Assembly (NCBI GenBank): GCA_020638095.1
Contig: JACKJF010000003.1
Location: 1,426,001 to 1,490,000, forward strand
Direction: 5' to 3'
Source of the DNA: Hyphomicrobiaceae bacterium
GTDB taxonomy: Bacteria > Pseudomonadota > Alphaproteobacteria > Rhizobiales > Devosiaceae
Length of the DNA: 64,000 bases
The translations under genes and the position numbers were made by a program. Position 1 is the first letter of the stretch. Each line of letters starts with the position of its first letter. Below are positions 37,569-48,580 of the stretch, piece by piece. The notes under the pieces were generated by a model. It did not search any database. It saw nothing but the letters and a program-made list of their open reading frames with translations, and was not told where the DNA came from.

Positions 37569-38909
37569 ATGCCAGACTTTTCCATTGTCATTCTCGCCGC
37601 CGGCGGCGGCACCCGGATGAAATCGCGCTTGCCCAAGCTCCTGCACAAGGTCGCGGGCGCCCCCATGATCGCCCATCTGGTGAGGGCCGCTGAAAAGAGC
37701 AAACCAACCTCGCTGCACGTGGTCACCGAACCCGATGCGGATGCGCTCAGAAAGGCGGTTGCGGCGATCGATCCGAAGATCGGGTTCTTCGCCCAGGTCG
37801 AAAAACTCGGCACTGGCCACGCGGCCAGAATGGCCGAGCCCGTCTGGCGCGAGGGGGATGGATTTGTCGCCTTTGTCTACGGCGACCATCCCTTGCTGCT
37901 GCCCGAGACCTTCAACGCCATCCGCGAAAAGCTCGAACAAGGCTGGGACGGCGCGGTTCTCGGCTTCGAACCGGAAGACCCTTCCGGCTATGGCCGCCTT
38001 GTCACCGAGGGAGAAGATCTGTTGGCCATCGTCGAGCACAAGGACGCCGACGAGAAAACCCGCGAAATCGGGCTTTGCAATGCCTGTATTCTTGCCTTCT
38101 CCAGACGCGCCTTCCGCGAAGCTGTGGCCGACCTAAGGAACGACAACGCGCAGGGCGAATTCTACCTGACCGACATGGTGCGCCATATCCGCGCCCGTGG
38201 CGGGAACATCACCTTCACCATCGCTCCCGAAGAGGTGGTCGCCGGGGTCAATACCCGCGCCCAGCTTGCCACGGCCGAAGCGGAATTTCAGAACCGCATG
38301 CGCACGGTGATGCTCGATGCCGGCGTCACTCTCCAGGATCCCCAATCGACCTATTTCGCCTTCGACACCCTGATTGCCTCCGACGTTACTATCGAACCGC
38401 ACGTGGTTTTCGGCCCTGGTGTCCGCGTCGAAAGTGATGTCGTCATCCGCGCTTTTTCACATATCGAAGGGGCACACATCGGATCCGGTTCGGTTGTCGG
38501 GCCCTTTGCCCGGCTGAGGCCCGGTGCCGAGCTCGCCGAAAATGCCCATGTCGGCAATTTCGTCGAGATCAAGAACGCGACGGTCGGGCCAGGCGCCAAA
38601 GTCAACCACCTGACCTATATCGGCGACGCATCGATCGGCGCCCGCACCAATGTCGGCGCCGGCACCATCACCTGCAACTATGACGGCTTCAACAAACACC
38701 ATACAGAAATCGGCGCCGATGTCTTCGTCGGCTCCAACACGGCGCTCGTCGCGCCAGTCAGCGTTGGCGACGGCGCCTTGATCGCAGCGGGCAGCACGGT
38801 CACCCGCGACGTGCCCGCAGAGGCGCTGACGGTTGCCCGTGCCCGTCAGGAAAACCGGGACGGCTATGCGGCGCACCTGCGCGCCCGTGCCAAGGCCAAG
38901 AAGAAATAG
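37569..38909 (+). CDS. glmU: Bifunctional UDP-N-acetylglucosamine pyrophosphorylase/glucosamine-1-phosphate acetyltransferase
   Basis: A 446-residue enzyme that acetylates GlcN-1-P and converts it to UDP-GlcNAc for peptidoglycan and LPS. The uridylyltransferase domain begins LAAGGGTRMKS with the K in PKLLHKVAG. The acetyltransferase half is a left-handed beta helix of hexapeptide repeats from about residue 250, including TYIGDASIGARTNVGAGTI. The ATG at 37569 matches the family N-terminus. glmS follows nine bases after the stop, so consecutive pathway enzymes form an operon. Confidence 0.96.
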   Translation: MPDFSIVILAAGGGTRMKSRLPKLLHKVAGAPMIAHLVRAAEKSKPTSLHVVTEPDADALRKAVAAIDPKIGFFAQVEKLGTGHAARMAEPVWREGDGFVAFVYGDHPLLLPETFNAIREKLEQGWDGAVLGFEPEDPSGYGRLVTEGEDLLAIVEHKDADEKTREIGLCNACILAFSRRAFREAVADLRNDNAQGEFYLTDMVRHIRARGGNITFTIAPEEVVAGVNTRAQLATAEAEFQNRMRTVMLDAGVTLQDPQSTYFAFDTLIASDVTIEPHVVFGPGVRVESDVVIRAFSHIEGAHIGSGSVVGPFARLRPGAELAENAHVGNFVEIKNATVGPGAKVNHLTYIGDASIGARTNVGAGTITCNYDGFNKHHTEIGADVFVGSNTALVAPVSVGDGALIAAGSTVTRDVPAEALTVARARQENRDGYAAHLRARAKAKKK

Positions 38910-38918
38910 GAAGCGCCC

Positions 38919-40745
<1,827 letters not shown>

Positions 40746-40859
40746 GGCAAACTTTTTCTCTCAGATCACGCGGGCCTGATCGCTTCGGAGCTTGGCAAAT
40801 CGCTCCGGCGACCTATATTTTATCTTTGCATCGGTTTGGTGCGACCGGGGAAAGCAAGC

Positions 40860-41588
40860 GTGTCTGACAAAAACACCGAAGATCTGCTGTCGCTGGCCCC
40901 AAAGCCCGCCCACAAGCATTTCGGCGCCGCGCTGACCCGCTGGTTCCTGACCGGTCTCGTGATTGCCGGGCCAGTCGGCATTACACTCTACGTCGCCTGG
41001 TGGGCGATCAACGCGGTCGACAATTTCGTCAAACCGTTGGTGCCGCACCAGTACTGGCCGGACAATTTCCTGCCCGTCAACATTCCCGGCTTCGGACTGC
41101 TGATCGCGCTGGCGACGATCACCATCCTCGGCTTTCTCGCTGCCAACTTTCTCGGCCGGCAATTGGTCCAGCTATCCGAAAGCATCCTCGCGCGCGTGCC
41201 GCTGGTTTCGGTGCTTTATCGCAGTCTGAAACAGATTTTCGAAACCGTGGTCAACCAGTCAAGCCAGAGCTTCAAGCAGGTCGGCCTGATTGAATATCCG
41301 CGTCCCGGCCTGTGGGCGCTCGTTTTGATTTCAACCCCCGCGCGCGGCGAAATCGCCGAAAAGGTGCATGAGGTCGAAGAAGTGCTAAGCTGCTTCCTGC
41401 CGACGACGCCAAACCCGACTTCGGGCTATTTGCTGTTTGTGCCGCGCTCGCAGGTGACCATTCTCAACATGAGCACCGAAGATGCGGCCAAGATGATCAT
41501 TTCGGCGGGCCTCGTCTCGCCTGACTATCAGGCCGCAACCGCCAAACTCGCTGCGGAAGCCGAGGAAAAGCTGAAGAAGACCGCCTGA
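40860..41588 (+). CDS. DUF502-family inner-membrane protein
   Basis: About 242 residues from the GTG at 40860, chosen for the GGGGAAAG ribosome site; TTG 40836 and GTG 40839 are also in frame. Two transmembrane helices lie near residues 25-47 and 72-97. A conserved cytoplasmic domain follows, with ILARVPLVSVLYRSLKQIFETV and the GYLLFVPRSQVTILNMSTEDAAKMIISAG signature (in two parts). The function is unknown; homologues occur next to recG in many alphaproteobacteria, as here, where the two genes converge with 8 bases between stops. Confidence 0.85.
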   Translation: MSDKNTEDLLSLAPKPAHKHFGAALTRWFLTGLVIAGPVGITLYVAWWAINAVDNFVKPLVPHQYWPDNFLPVNIPGFGLLIALATITILGFLAANFLGRQLVQLSESILARVPLVSVLYRSLKQIFETVVNQSSQSFKQVGLIEYPRPGLWALVLISTPARGEIAEKVHEVEEVLSCFLPTTPNPTSGYLLFVPRSQVTILNMSTEDAAKMIISAGLVSPDYQAATAKLAAEAEEKLKKTA

Positions 41589-41596
41589 TCGAGGCA

Positions 41597-43705
41597 TTAC
41601 CCCGAGCGGATCAGGGGGATCGCGAGGTCGCGCCGGAAGACGTAAAGCAGTTCGCGCACCGCGTTGCCGTCTTCGCCCGCAAGACCAGGATTTGTTTCAA
41701 GAATCCGTTGCGCATCAGCGTGCGCCAATTCAAGCATTTCCCGGTGCAGGTCCGGAATGACAAGGTGATAGTCCGGCATGCCCGATTGCCGCGTGCCGAG
41801 CACGTCGCCATGCCCTCTGAGTTCAAGGTCCATTTCAGCGATCACGAAACCGTCTTCGGTTGACTTGATCGTATCGAGCCGCGCCTGGGCCGTCGGGCCC
41901 AACGGCCCCTTGAACAGCAAAAGGCACGCCGACTTCTCCGTTCCGCGCCCGACGCGTCCGCGCAACTGATGCAGTTGCGCCAGCCCGAACCGCTCCGAAT
42001 GCTCGACGATCATGATCGTCGCGTTCGGCACGTCCACCCCGACCTCGATGACGGTCGTCGCGACGAGCACCGCCAGCCGGCCGGAAGAGAAGGCCTCCAT
42101 GACCGCCTGTTTTTCGCCTGAGGTCATCCGGCCATGGATGAGGCCAACCCGGTCGCCAAACCGCGTCCTCAGAAAATCGAACCGGTCTTGCGCGGAAACC
42201 AGATCGACCTCTTCGCTCTCCTCGACCAGCGGGCAGACCCAATAGGCTTGCGCGCCGCTGACGATGCGCTGTGCCAACCGGTCGACGACCCGGTCGAGCG
42301 CATCGATGGAAAGAACCGCGGTCTCGATTGGTTGCCGTCCGGCGGGCTTTCCCCGGATCTGGCTGACCGCCATGTCACCGAAATGGGTGAGGACCAGGGT
42401 TCGCGGAATCGGCGTCGCCGTCATCACCAGGAGATCGGAATGTTCGCCCTTGTCCGAGAGCGCGAGCCGTTGATGCACTCCGAACCGGTGCTGCTCGTCG
42501 ACGACGACCAGCCCGAGATCGGCAAAGCCGACGTCTCCCTGGAATAGCGCATGTGTGCCAACGACAATCTGGCAGGTCCCATCCTGCAGTTCGCTCAGCA
42601 CCTGCCTCGCCTCGGCACCGCGCATCTTTCCGGTGAGCAGCCGGCAAGTCAGTCCGATCGCCTCGCACAAGGGCGCAATCGTGCCGAAATGCTGTTGGGC
42701 CAGAAGCTCGGTCGGCGCCATGAAGGCGCTTTGCGCGCCGTCTTCCGCGACCGCAGCCATCGCCATCAGCGCCACCACCGTCTTGCCTGCGCCGACGTCA
42801 CCCTGGAGCAGGCGCGACATGCGTTCGGGCGCTTTGAGGTCGGCCATGATCTCGCCGATCGCGGCGCGCTGGGCCGCGGTGAGGGTAAAGGGCAGGGCAT
42901 TTTTGAGGTCGGTCGTCAGACGCCCGTCCATCCGCCGCGCCCTGCCGCGCCGCGTCACCGTGCGGCTGCGGACAAGCTGAAGCGTCACCTGTCCCGCGAG
43001 GTATTCGTCATAGGCTAGCCGCCGCCGCGCCGAACTGTCGAGTTGCGCGGTGGCCGCGTCTTGCGGGTGATGCACCTCCCGGAGGGCCGTAGCGAAGTCT
43101 GGCCATTTTTGCTGAACAAGGCGATCAGCAGGCACCCATTCAGCGAACCGGGGCAGCGATTCCAGCACCTGACTGGCAAGCCGCGCCAGAACCCGCCTAC
43201 TCAGTCCGGCTGTCAGCGGATAGACCGGCTCGAACGGCGGCAGCTTTTCATATTCCTGTTCGGTCGCGATCAGGTCCGGATGGCTCATCTGCCGGATGCC
43301 CTGGAAATAGGTGACGCGCCCGGAGACCAGGCGAACCTCACCGACCGGCAGTGCCCGCTCAACCCAACCGCCCTTGTTGCCGAAAAAGACCAGTGTCAAT
43401 TCCCCGGTCTCGTCATGGCAATCGACGCGGTGCGGGATGACACGCTTGGTCTTGGGCGGCGCATGGTGCCGGTCGACATGCACGCGACAGGTCACCACGG
43501 CATCAAGCGGGACACGCGCCAGATCGGTGACTTCGGACCGGTCGATGAAGGCGAACGGTGTATGCAGCAGAAGATCGAGCGCCACCGGGTCCTGGCCCTC
43601 CGGCGTCCCGAGCAGGCGCTTGAGCGCGACCGAAACCTGCGGCCCCACACCCTTGAAGCTGCGGAGCGAGCGGAACAGCGGTGTCAATTTGTCCGGACGC
43701 GACAC
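41597..43705 (-). CDS. recG: ATP-dependent DNA helicase RecG
   Basis: About 702 residues. The helicase remodels stalled forks and branches recombination intermediates. I chose the GTG at 43705, which has GGGGAA at the right distance; a TTG at 43717 adds four residues. The wedge domain is in the first 200 residues. Helicase motifs include Walker A QGDVGAGKTVVALMA near residue 300, the VVDEQHRFGV box, TATPIPRT, and C-terminal LRGRVGRG with LELRGHGDVLGTRQSG. It is divergent from sdhE-mfd. Confidence 0.95.
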   Translation of the reverse strand: MSRPDKLTPLFRSLRSFKGVGPQVSVALKRLLGTPEGQDPVALDLLLHTPFAFIDRSEVTDLARVPLDAVVTCRVHVDRHHAPPKTKRVIPHRVDCHDETGELTLVFFGNKGGWVERALPVGEVRLVSGRVTYFQGIRQMSHPDLIATEQEYEKLPPFEPVYPLTAGLSRRVLARLASQVLESLPRFAEWVPADRLVQQKWPDFATALREVHHPQDAATAQLDSSARRRLAYDEYLAGQVTLQLVRSRTVTRRGRARRMDGRLTTDLKNALPFTLTAAQRAAIGEIMADLKAPERMSRLLQGDVGAGKTVVALMAMAAVAEDGAQSAFMAPTELLAQQHFGTIAPLCEAIGLTCRLLTGKMRGAEARQVLSELQDGTCQIVVGTHALFQGDVGFADLGLVVVDEQHRFGVHQRLALSDKGEHSDLLVMTATPIPRTLVLTHFGDMAVSQIRGKPAGRQPIETAVLSIDALDRVVDRLAQRIVSGAQAYWVCPLVEESEEVDLVSAQDRFDFLRTRFGDRVGLIHGRMTSGEKQAVMEAFSSGRLAVLVATTVIEVGVDVPNATIMIVEHSERFGLAQLHQLRGRVGRGTEKSACLLLFKGPLGPTAQARLDTIKSTEDGFVIAEMDLELRGHGDVLGTRQSGMPDYHLVIPDLHREMLELAHADAQRILETNPGLAGEDGNAVRELLYVFRRDLAIPLIRSG

Positions 43706-43888
43706 GTGATTCCCCAACGGATTCGGCGTGGCGAACCTAACCTGTCCCGGGGGCGTTCAAAAGCCTGCAAAGCCCTTGCGACCGTGGTGCCCGCATGCCA
43801 AACAGGCGCCCTCAATTGAAATGGCTGCTTGCCCAGCCGGCAGCGCCGGAGCATTCGGCGCCCACTTTCTGCAACCGGATTCGGCCTG

Positions 43889-44167
43889 ATGGAAAGCCTT
43901 GAAACCCGCCGCCGCCGTCTCGCTTATCGTGCCGCCCATCGCGGCACTAAGGAACTCGATCTGATTCTCGGCGGCTACGCGCAGCGCCATCTCAGCCGGC
44001 TGGACGAACCCGGCCTCGACGCCTTTGAACGCCTGCTCAATGAAGAAGAAACGGAATTGCAGGCCTGGCTGCTCGGCTCCGAAACCCCTCCGCCCCATGT
44101 CGATGGTCCGCTGATCGCAAGGATCGCCGGCGATCACATCGAAAATCTCGAAACGAGGCACGACTGA
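43889..44167 (+). CDS. sdhE: FAD assembly factor SdhE (DUF339)
   Basis: A 92-residue protein that promotes covalent FAD attachment to succinate dehydrogenase SdhA. The family surface is visible as the arginine-rich helix RRRRLAYRAAHRGTKELDLILG, which carries the R-G-x-x-E motif (RGTKE) needed for flavinylation. The length is normal. It starts at ATG 43889; mfd begins four bases after its stop. The sdhE-mfd pairing beside recG is a common alphaproteobacterial arrangement. Confidence 0.92.
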   Translation: MESLETRRRRLAYRAAHRGTKELDLILGGYAQRHLSRLDEPGLDAFERLLNEEETELQAWLLGSETPPPHVDGPLIARIAGDHIENLETRHD

Positions 44168-44171
44168 GCCG

Positions 44172-47100
44172 ATGACGACCCTAGGCCACGCAGATCGAAT
44201 TCTGGCCGGCGTTCCCGATGGCATGCAGCCTTTCGTTCTGGCCGAGCGGGTCGAGCAGCGCCTCAAGTCTGACCCGTCGGCGAAAACGGCACTGGTCTTT
44301 GTGGCGCGCGACGGCGACCGCATGCTGCGCGTGCTTGAGACATTGTCGGCCCTTCTGCCGGGCCATCCGGTCCTGTCATTTCCGGCATGGGACTGCCTGC
44401 CATATGACCGCCTGTCACCCAACCTCGTGACGACGTCGGCACGCATGACCTGCCTCGCAACGCTGGCCCGGCCGGAGACGCGCGGCGCGATCGTGGTCAC
44501 CGCAACCAGCGCCTTGCTGCAGAAAGTCGTTCCGCCAGGGACCATGCGCAAGATGGCGTTTTCCGCTCAGGCCGGCAATGTGGTCGAAAGCGAAGCCCTG
44601 ATCATGTGGGCCCAGGCCAACGGCTATCTGCGTGTGCCCACGGTGCGCGAGTCCGGCGAGTTCGCCGTGCGCGGCGGCCTGATCGACCTTTTTCCGGCGG
44701 GGTTCGACCAGCCGATCCGTTTCGACTTTTTCGGCGCGGTGCTCGAAACGGTGCGCACCTTCGATCCCGACAGCCAGCGCACCACTGGCAATCTTCCGAC
44801 CGTCGAACTGCTGCCCATGGGCGAGGTCGTGATCAACGAGGAAAGTGTCCGCACCTTTCGCCGCAACTACACGGCAGCGTTCGGGGGAAACACTGTCGAT
44901 GATCCGCTCTATGCGGCGATCAGCGCTGGCCAGCATTATCCGGGTGCAGAACACTGGCTGCCCTTTTTCTATGGCGATCTTAACTTGCTCTCCGACTATA
45001 CCGGTCAGGCGGAGTTCGTTTTTGACGATCAATGCGCGCTGGCGCTCGATGAGCGGCGGGAATCCATTCGCGACTATTATGCCGCGCGGCTGGAAGCGAG
45101 GGACGCGAAGGCCACCAGCGCCGTCAAATACAATCCCGTCGCCCCTGAACGCCTCTACGACGTCGAAACGCCGCTCTACGACCTCACGGGCGAAGGCGCC
45201 GCGATCCAATTGTCGCCGTTCGTTCCAACCGAGTCGGGCGCGCGGGTCGACGACCGCAAGGGCGCGGTTGCGCCAAGTTTTGCTGCCGAAAGACAGGCCG
45301 CCGACACCAATCTCTTCGAAGCGGTCATCGGACGCATCGGCGCGGCCCACAAGGCCGGGCAGAAGGTCGTCATTACCTGCTGGTCCGAAGGCACGCGTGA
45401 ACGGATGGGGCAGGTTCTGGCCGATCACGGCCTCAAGAAGCTTCGCAGTGCCGAAAACTGGCGCGACGCGCTTGCCGGTCCAGCCGGTTCAGCCGCGCTC
45501 ATCGTGCTCGAACTCGAAACCGGCTTTCAAAGCCCCGATCTCTTCGTTCTGACCGAGCAGGATATTGTTGGCGAGCGTCTGATCCGCAATCGCCGCAAAC
45601 GCAAGGCTTCTGATGCCCTGACCGAGGCGTCGAGCCTTTCAGCGGGCGACCTCGTCGTTCACATCGACCATGGCATCGGCCGCTTCGTCGGCCTCAAGGC
45701 CATCGAGGCGGCTGGCGTGCCGCATGATTGCGTCGAAATCGAATATGCGCGCGGTGACAAGCTCTATCTGCCGGTCGAGAACATTGAACTTCTGTCGCGC
45801 TACGGCGAAGCCGAATCCGAGGCTTTGCTCGACCGGTTGGGCGGTGCGGCCTGGCAGGCTAAGAAATCCAAGCTCAAACAGCGCATCCGCGACATGGCCG
45901 AGCAACTCATCAAGGTTGCCGCCGCCCGCGCCATGTCGTCGAGCGAACCCATTCAGCCCCAGACCGGGCTTTACGACGAGTTTGCCACACGTTTCCCTTA
46001 CGAGGAAACCGAAGACCAGTTGAACGCGATCGACGCAGTATTCGACGATTTGTCCTCGGGCCGCGTCATGGATCGCCTGATCTGTGGCGACGTCGGTTTC
46101 GGCAAGACGGAAGTTGCCCTTCGCGCGGCCTTTGCTGTGGCGATGACCGGCAAGCAGGTCGCGGTGGTCGTACCGACCACGCTTCTGGCGCGTCAGCACT
46201 TTCGCACATTCAGGGAACGCTTTACCGGTCTGCCGGTCAACGTTGCCCAGGCTTCGCGCCTGGTCGGGACCGCCGATTTGAAGAAAACCCGCGACGGACT
46301 GGAAGACGGTTCGGTCGATATCGTGATCGGCACGCACGCACTATTGGCCAAGTCGATCAAGTTCCGCGATCTTGGTTTGCTCATTGTTGACGAGGAGCAG
46401 CATTTCGGCGTGTCCCACAAAGAGCGGTTGAAGGAACTGCGCCACGACGTCCATGTTCTGACGCTGACCGCAACGCCCATTCCGCGCACGCTGCAACTGG
46501 CTCTGACCGGGGTTCGCGACCTGTCGCTGCTCGCCACGCCGCCTGTTGACCGCCTTGCCATCCGCACCTTCATCGCCCCGTTCGACCCACTGTCGATCCG
46601 CGAAGCGCTGCTGCGCGAAAAGTTTCGCGGCGGTCAGGCCTTCTTCGTCGTGCCGCGCATCAAGGATCAGCCGCGCATCGGCGAATTCCTGGCCGAGCAC
46701 GTGCCGGAAGTCAGCTACGTCATCGCCAACGGCCAGATGCCGCCGGGGCAGCTCGATGACATCATGAACGCCTTCTACGACGGCAAGTTCGACGTTCTGG
46801 TTTCGACCACCATCGTTGAATCTGGGCTCGATATCCCGAACGCCAATACCATGATTGTCTATCGTGCCGACATGTATGGACTTGCCCAGCTCTATCAGAT
46901 CCGTGGCCGCATAGGCCGCTCCAAGACCCGCGCCTACGCGCTCTTCACCACGCCGCCCGACCAGCGCCTGACCGAGACTGCCGAGCGCCGCCTGCAGGTG
47001 CTGCAGTCACTCGAAAGCCTTGGTGCCGGCTTCCAGCTCGCCTCCCACGACCTCGACATTCGCGGGGCCGGCAACCTGCTTGGCGAAGAACAGTCCGGTC

Positions 47101-47663
47101 ACATCCGTGAGGTCGGCTACGAACTCTATCAGTCGATGCTCGAAGAGGCGGTCGCCTCGCTGCGTGCCGGCCAGACTGCGCTCGAACAGGAAGCCGGCGA
47201 ATGGTCGCCGCAGATTTCGCTCGGCATTCCGGTCATGATCCCCGAGCACTATGTGCCTGATCTTCAGTTGCGCATGCAGCTCTATCGGCGCCTCGGCGAC
47301 CTTGGCGAGACGAGCGAGGTGGAAGCTCTCGGCGCCGAAATGATCGACCGCTTCGGCCCGCTGCCCGATGAGGTTGAAGCCCTGCTCAAGACGATCGTCG
47401 TTAAGACGCTTTGCCGCCGCGCCAATGTCGAAAAGATCGACGCCGGTCCGAAGGGCGCCGTCATCACGCTCAGGAACAACGAATTTGCCGATCCGCAAGC
47501 CCTGGTGCGGCTCGTCGCCGATCCGGCCTCCGGCGTCTCGCTCAAGCCCGATCAGCGCCTCGTTTTCTCCCGTAGCTGGCCGGCGCCCGATGACCGGCTG
47601 AAAGGTGCGGCGACCATTCTGTTGCGCCTCGCACGGCTAGCCGAGGCCGTGCCCGCCGGATGA
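44172..47663 (+). CDS. mfd: Transcription-repair coupling factor
   Basis: A 1163-residue ATPase that removes RNA polymerase stalled at DNA lesions and recruits UvrA. Order: UvrB-like N-terminal modules (residues 1 to about 350), RNA-polymerase-interacting domain (about 490-560, beginning SAGDLVVHIDHGIGRFVGL), and the RecG-like translocase. The translocase has Walker A CGDVGFGKTEVALRA near residue 638, the VDEEQHFGV box near 740, TATPIPRTL, and RIRGRIGRSK-like motif YQIRGRIGRS. The C-terminal TRCF domain is complete. The gene is full length. Confidence 0.97.
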   Translation: MTTLGHADRILAGVPDGMQPFVLAERVEQRLKSDPSAKTALVFVARDGDRMLRVLETLSALLPGHPVLSFPAWDCLPYDRLSPNLVTTSARMTCLATLARPETRGAIVVTATSALLQKVVPPGTMRKMAFSAQAGNVVESEALIMWAQANGYLRVPTVRESGEFAVRGGLIDLFPAGFDQPIRFDFFGAVLETVRTFDPDSQRTTGNLPTVELLPMGEVVINEESVRTFRRNYTAAFGGNTVDDPLYAAISAGQHYPGAEHWLPFFYGDLNLLSDYTGQAEFVFDDQCALALDERRESIRDYYAARLEARDAKATSAVKYNPVAPERLYDVETPLYDLTGEGAAIQLSPFVPTESGARVDDRKGAVAPSFAAERQAADTNLFEAVIGRIGAAHKAGQKVVITCWSEGTRERMGQVLADHGLKKLRSAENWRDALAGPAGSAALIVLELETGFQSPDLFVLTEQDIVGERLIRNRRKRKASDALTEASSLSAGDLVVHIDHGIGRFVGLKAIEAAGVPHDCVEIEYARGDKLYLPVENIELLSRYGEAESEALLDRLGGAAWQAKKSKLKQRIRDMAEQLIKVAAARAMSSSEPIQPQTGLYDEFATRFPYEETEDQLNAIDAVFDDLSSGRVMDRLICGDVGFGKTEVALRAAFAVAMTGKQVAVVVPTTLLARQHFRTFRERFTGLPVNVAQASRLVGTADLKKTRDGLEDGSVDIVIGTHALLAKSIKFRDLGLLIVDEEQHFGVSHKERLKELRHDVHVLTLTATPIPRTLQLALTGVRDLSLLATPPVDRLAIRTFIAPFDPLSIREALLREKFRGGQAFFVVPRIKDQPRIGEFLAEHVPEVSYVIANGQMPPGQLDDIMNAFYDGKFDVLVSTTIVESGLDIPNANTMIVYRADMYGLAQLYQIRGRIGRSKTRAYALFTTPPDQRLTETAERRLQVLQSLESLGAGFQLASHDLDIRGAGNLLGEEQSGHIREVGYELYQSMLEEAVASLRAGQTALEQEAGEWSPQISLGIPVMIPEHYVPDLQLRMQLYRRLGDLGETSEVEALGAEMIDRFGPLPDEVEALLKTIVVKTLCRRANVEKIDAGPKGAVITLRNNEFADPQALVRLVADPASGVSLKPDQRLVFSRSWPAPDDRLKGAATILLRLARLAEAVPAG

Positions 47664-47780
47664 CCGATTTACCACACTCTGCGACAATAAATTGGATTGC
47701 CCATTTGGTCATGTTATTGCCTGATTTGACCCTTTCAAGGGCCGCTCAAGGCGGGGTTGGATTCTGACTGCGGGTGAGAA

Positions 47781-48488
47781 ATGACGTTTAAGCAAATCGC
47801 ACTTTCTGCGCTGATGGTGCTCGGCATGTCGGCCGGAGCTTTTGCGCAAGATGCAAATGCCAACGCGAATGGCGACGCCGCCGCGAACGCCGCTGAGCCG
47901 CAGCTTGTTCCCCACGCGAAGCCTGAAGACAATTGGCTGAAGGTCTGTGAAACGCTCGACAGCGGTGACAAGGCCTGCATCATGCGCCAGGTCATCGTTC
48001 GCAATAACCAGTTTTACGGCTCGTTCCTTTTGCGCGACGATCCGGGGCAGGAAAGCCGGCTCCTGGCCATCGCCGCCGTGCCGCTCGGCGTGTTGCTGCC
48101 GTTTGGCCTGACCTGGCAGATCGACGGCGCGCAGCCGATCCGCGTGCCCTTCATGCTGTGCGACCCGCAGTCATGTTCGACCCAGCTCGTGATCAACGAA
48201 GCCTACGTCAACAGCCTGAAGAAGGGCGCGGTACTCAAACTGACCGCCAAGAACCGGCAGAACCAGGATTTCGTCGTCGAGATCAACCTTGCCGGTTTCA
48301 CCTCGGTCTATGACAGCGACCAGTCGCTGTCCTACGAGGACTTCAACCGTCAGCAGACCGGTGAAACTGCCCTTGAGCAGATGCTGCAGGACCGCGCCGA
48401 ACAGCTGCGCCAGGAACTCGGCGTCCAGGGCGATAGCACGACCGCCGATCCCAACGCGACGACCGACAACACGGCCGGGTCCAACTGA
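47781..48488 (+). CDS. Invasion-associated locus B (IalB) family periplasmic protein
   Basis: A 235-residue exported protein. The signal peptide covers residues 1-22 (ending GAFA), followed by an Asn/Ala-rich linker. The IalB core includes WLKVCE, ACIMRQVIV, the LLAIAAVPLGVLLPFGLTWQIDG segment and MLCDPQSCSTQLVINE. The four cysteines (in KVCE, ACIM, MLCDP and SCST) suggest two disulfides. IalB was named from Bartonella invasion but homologues are widespread in free-living Hyphomicrobiales with unknown role. The C-terminal tail is Gln/Asp/Thr-rich. It stands alone, with a GGGTGAG ribosome site. Confidence 0.87.
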   Translation: MTFKQIALSALMVLGMSAGAFAQDANANANGDAAANAAEPQLVPHAKPEDNWLKVCETLDSGDKACIMRQVIVRNNQFYGSFLLRDDPGQESRLLAIAAVPLGVLLPFGLTWQIDGAQPIRVPFMLCDPQSCSTQLVINEAYVNSLKKGAVLKLTAKNRQNQDFVVEINLAGFTSVYDSDQSLSYEDFNRQQTGETALEQMLQDRAEQLRQELGVQGDSTTADPNATTDNTAGSN

Positions 48489-48517
48489 TCAAAGACTGAA
48501 TGAAGAGGTTGATCGCG

Positions 48518-48539
48518 GGTGGCGGCAATTGTCGCCACC
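48518..48539. other. Hairpin between convergent IalB and glycosyltransferase genes
   Basis: GGTGGCG (48518-48524) pairs with CGCCACC (48533-48539) around an eight-base loop that is itself partly palindromic. It lies in the 92-base space between two convergent genes, where a bidirectional terminator would be expected. Neither strand has a T run after it, so termination is uncertain. Confidence 0.4.
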
Positions 48540-48580
48540 GCTATTGACCCGTCACGGCCTGGGTGTCGCCCCAAAAAGCC

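Noticed and set aside
38910..38918. Search for a glmS ribozyme before glmS
   Set aside because: Only nine bases separate glmU and glmS; no space for the element.
40746..40859. Weak hairpin CGGAGC/GCTCCG after glmS
   Set aside because: Only six pairs with a ten-base loop, and the T-rich part comes too late for a convincing terminator.
41582..41616. Inverted repeat CCTGATC/GATCAGG between convergent DUF502 and recG genes
   Set aside because: Short stem with an 18-base loop that lies over both stop codons and has no T run on either strand.
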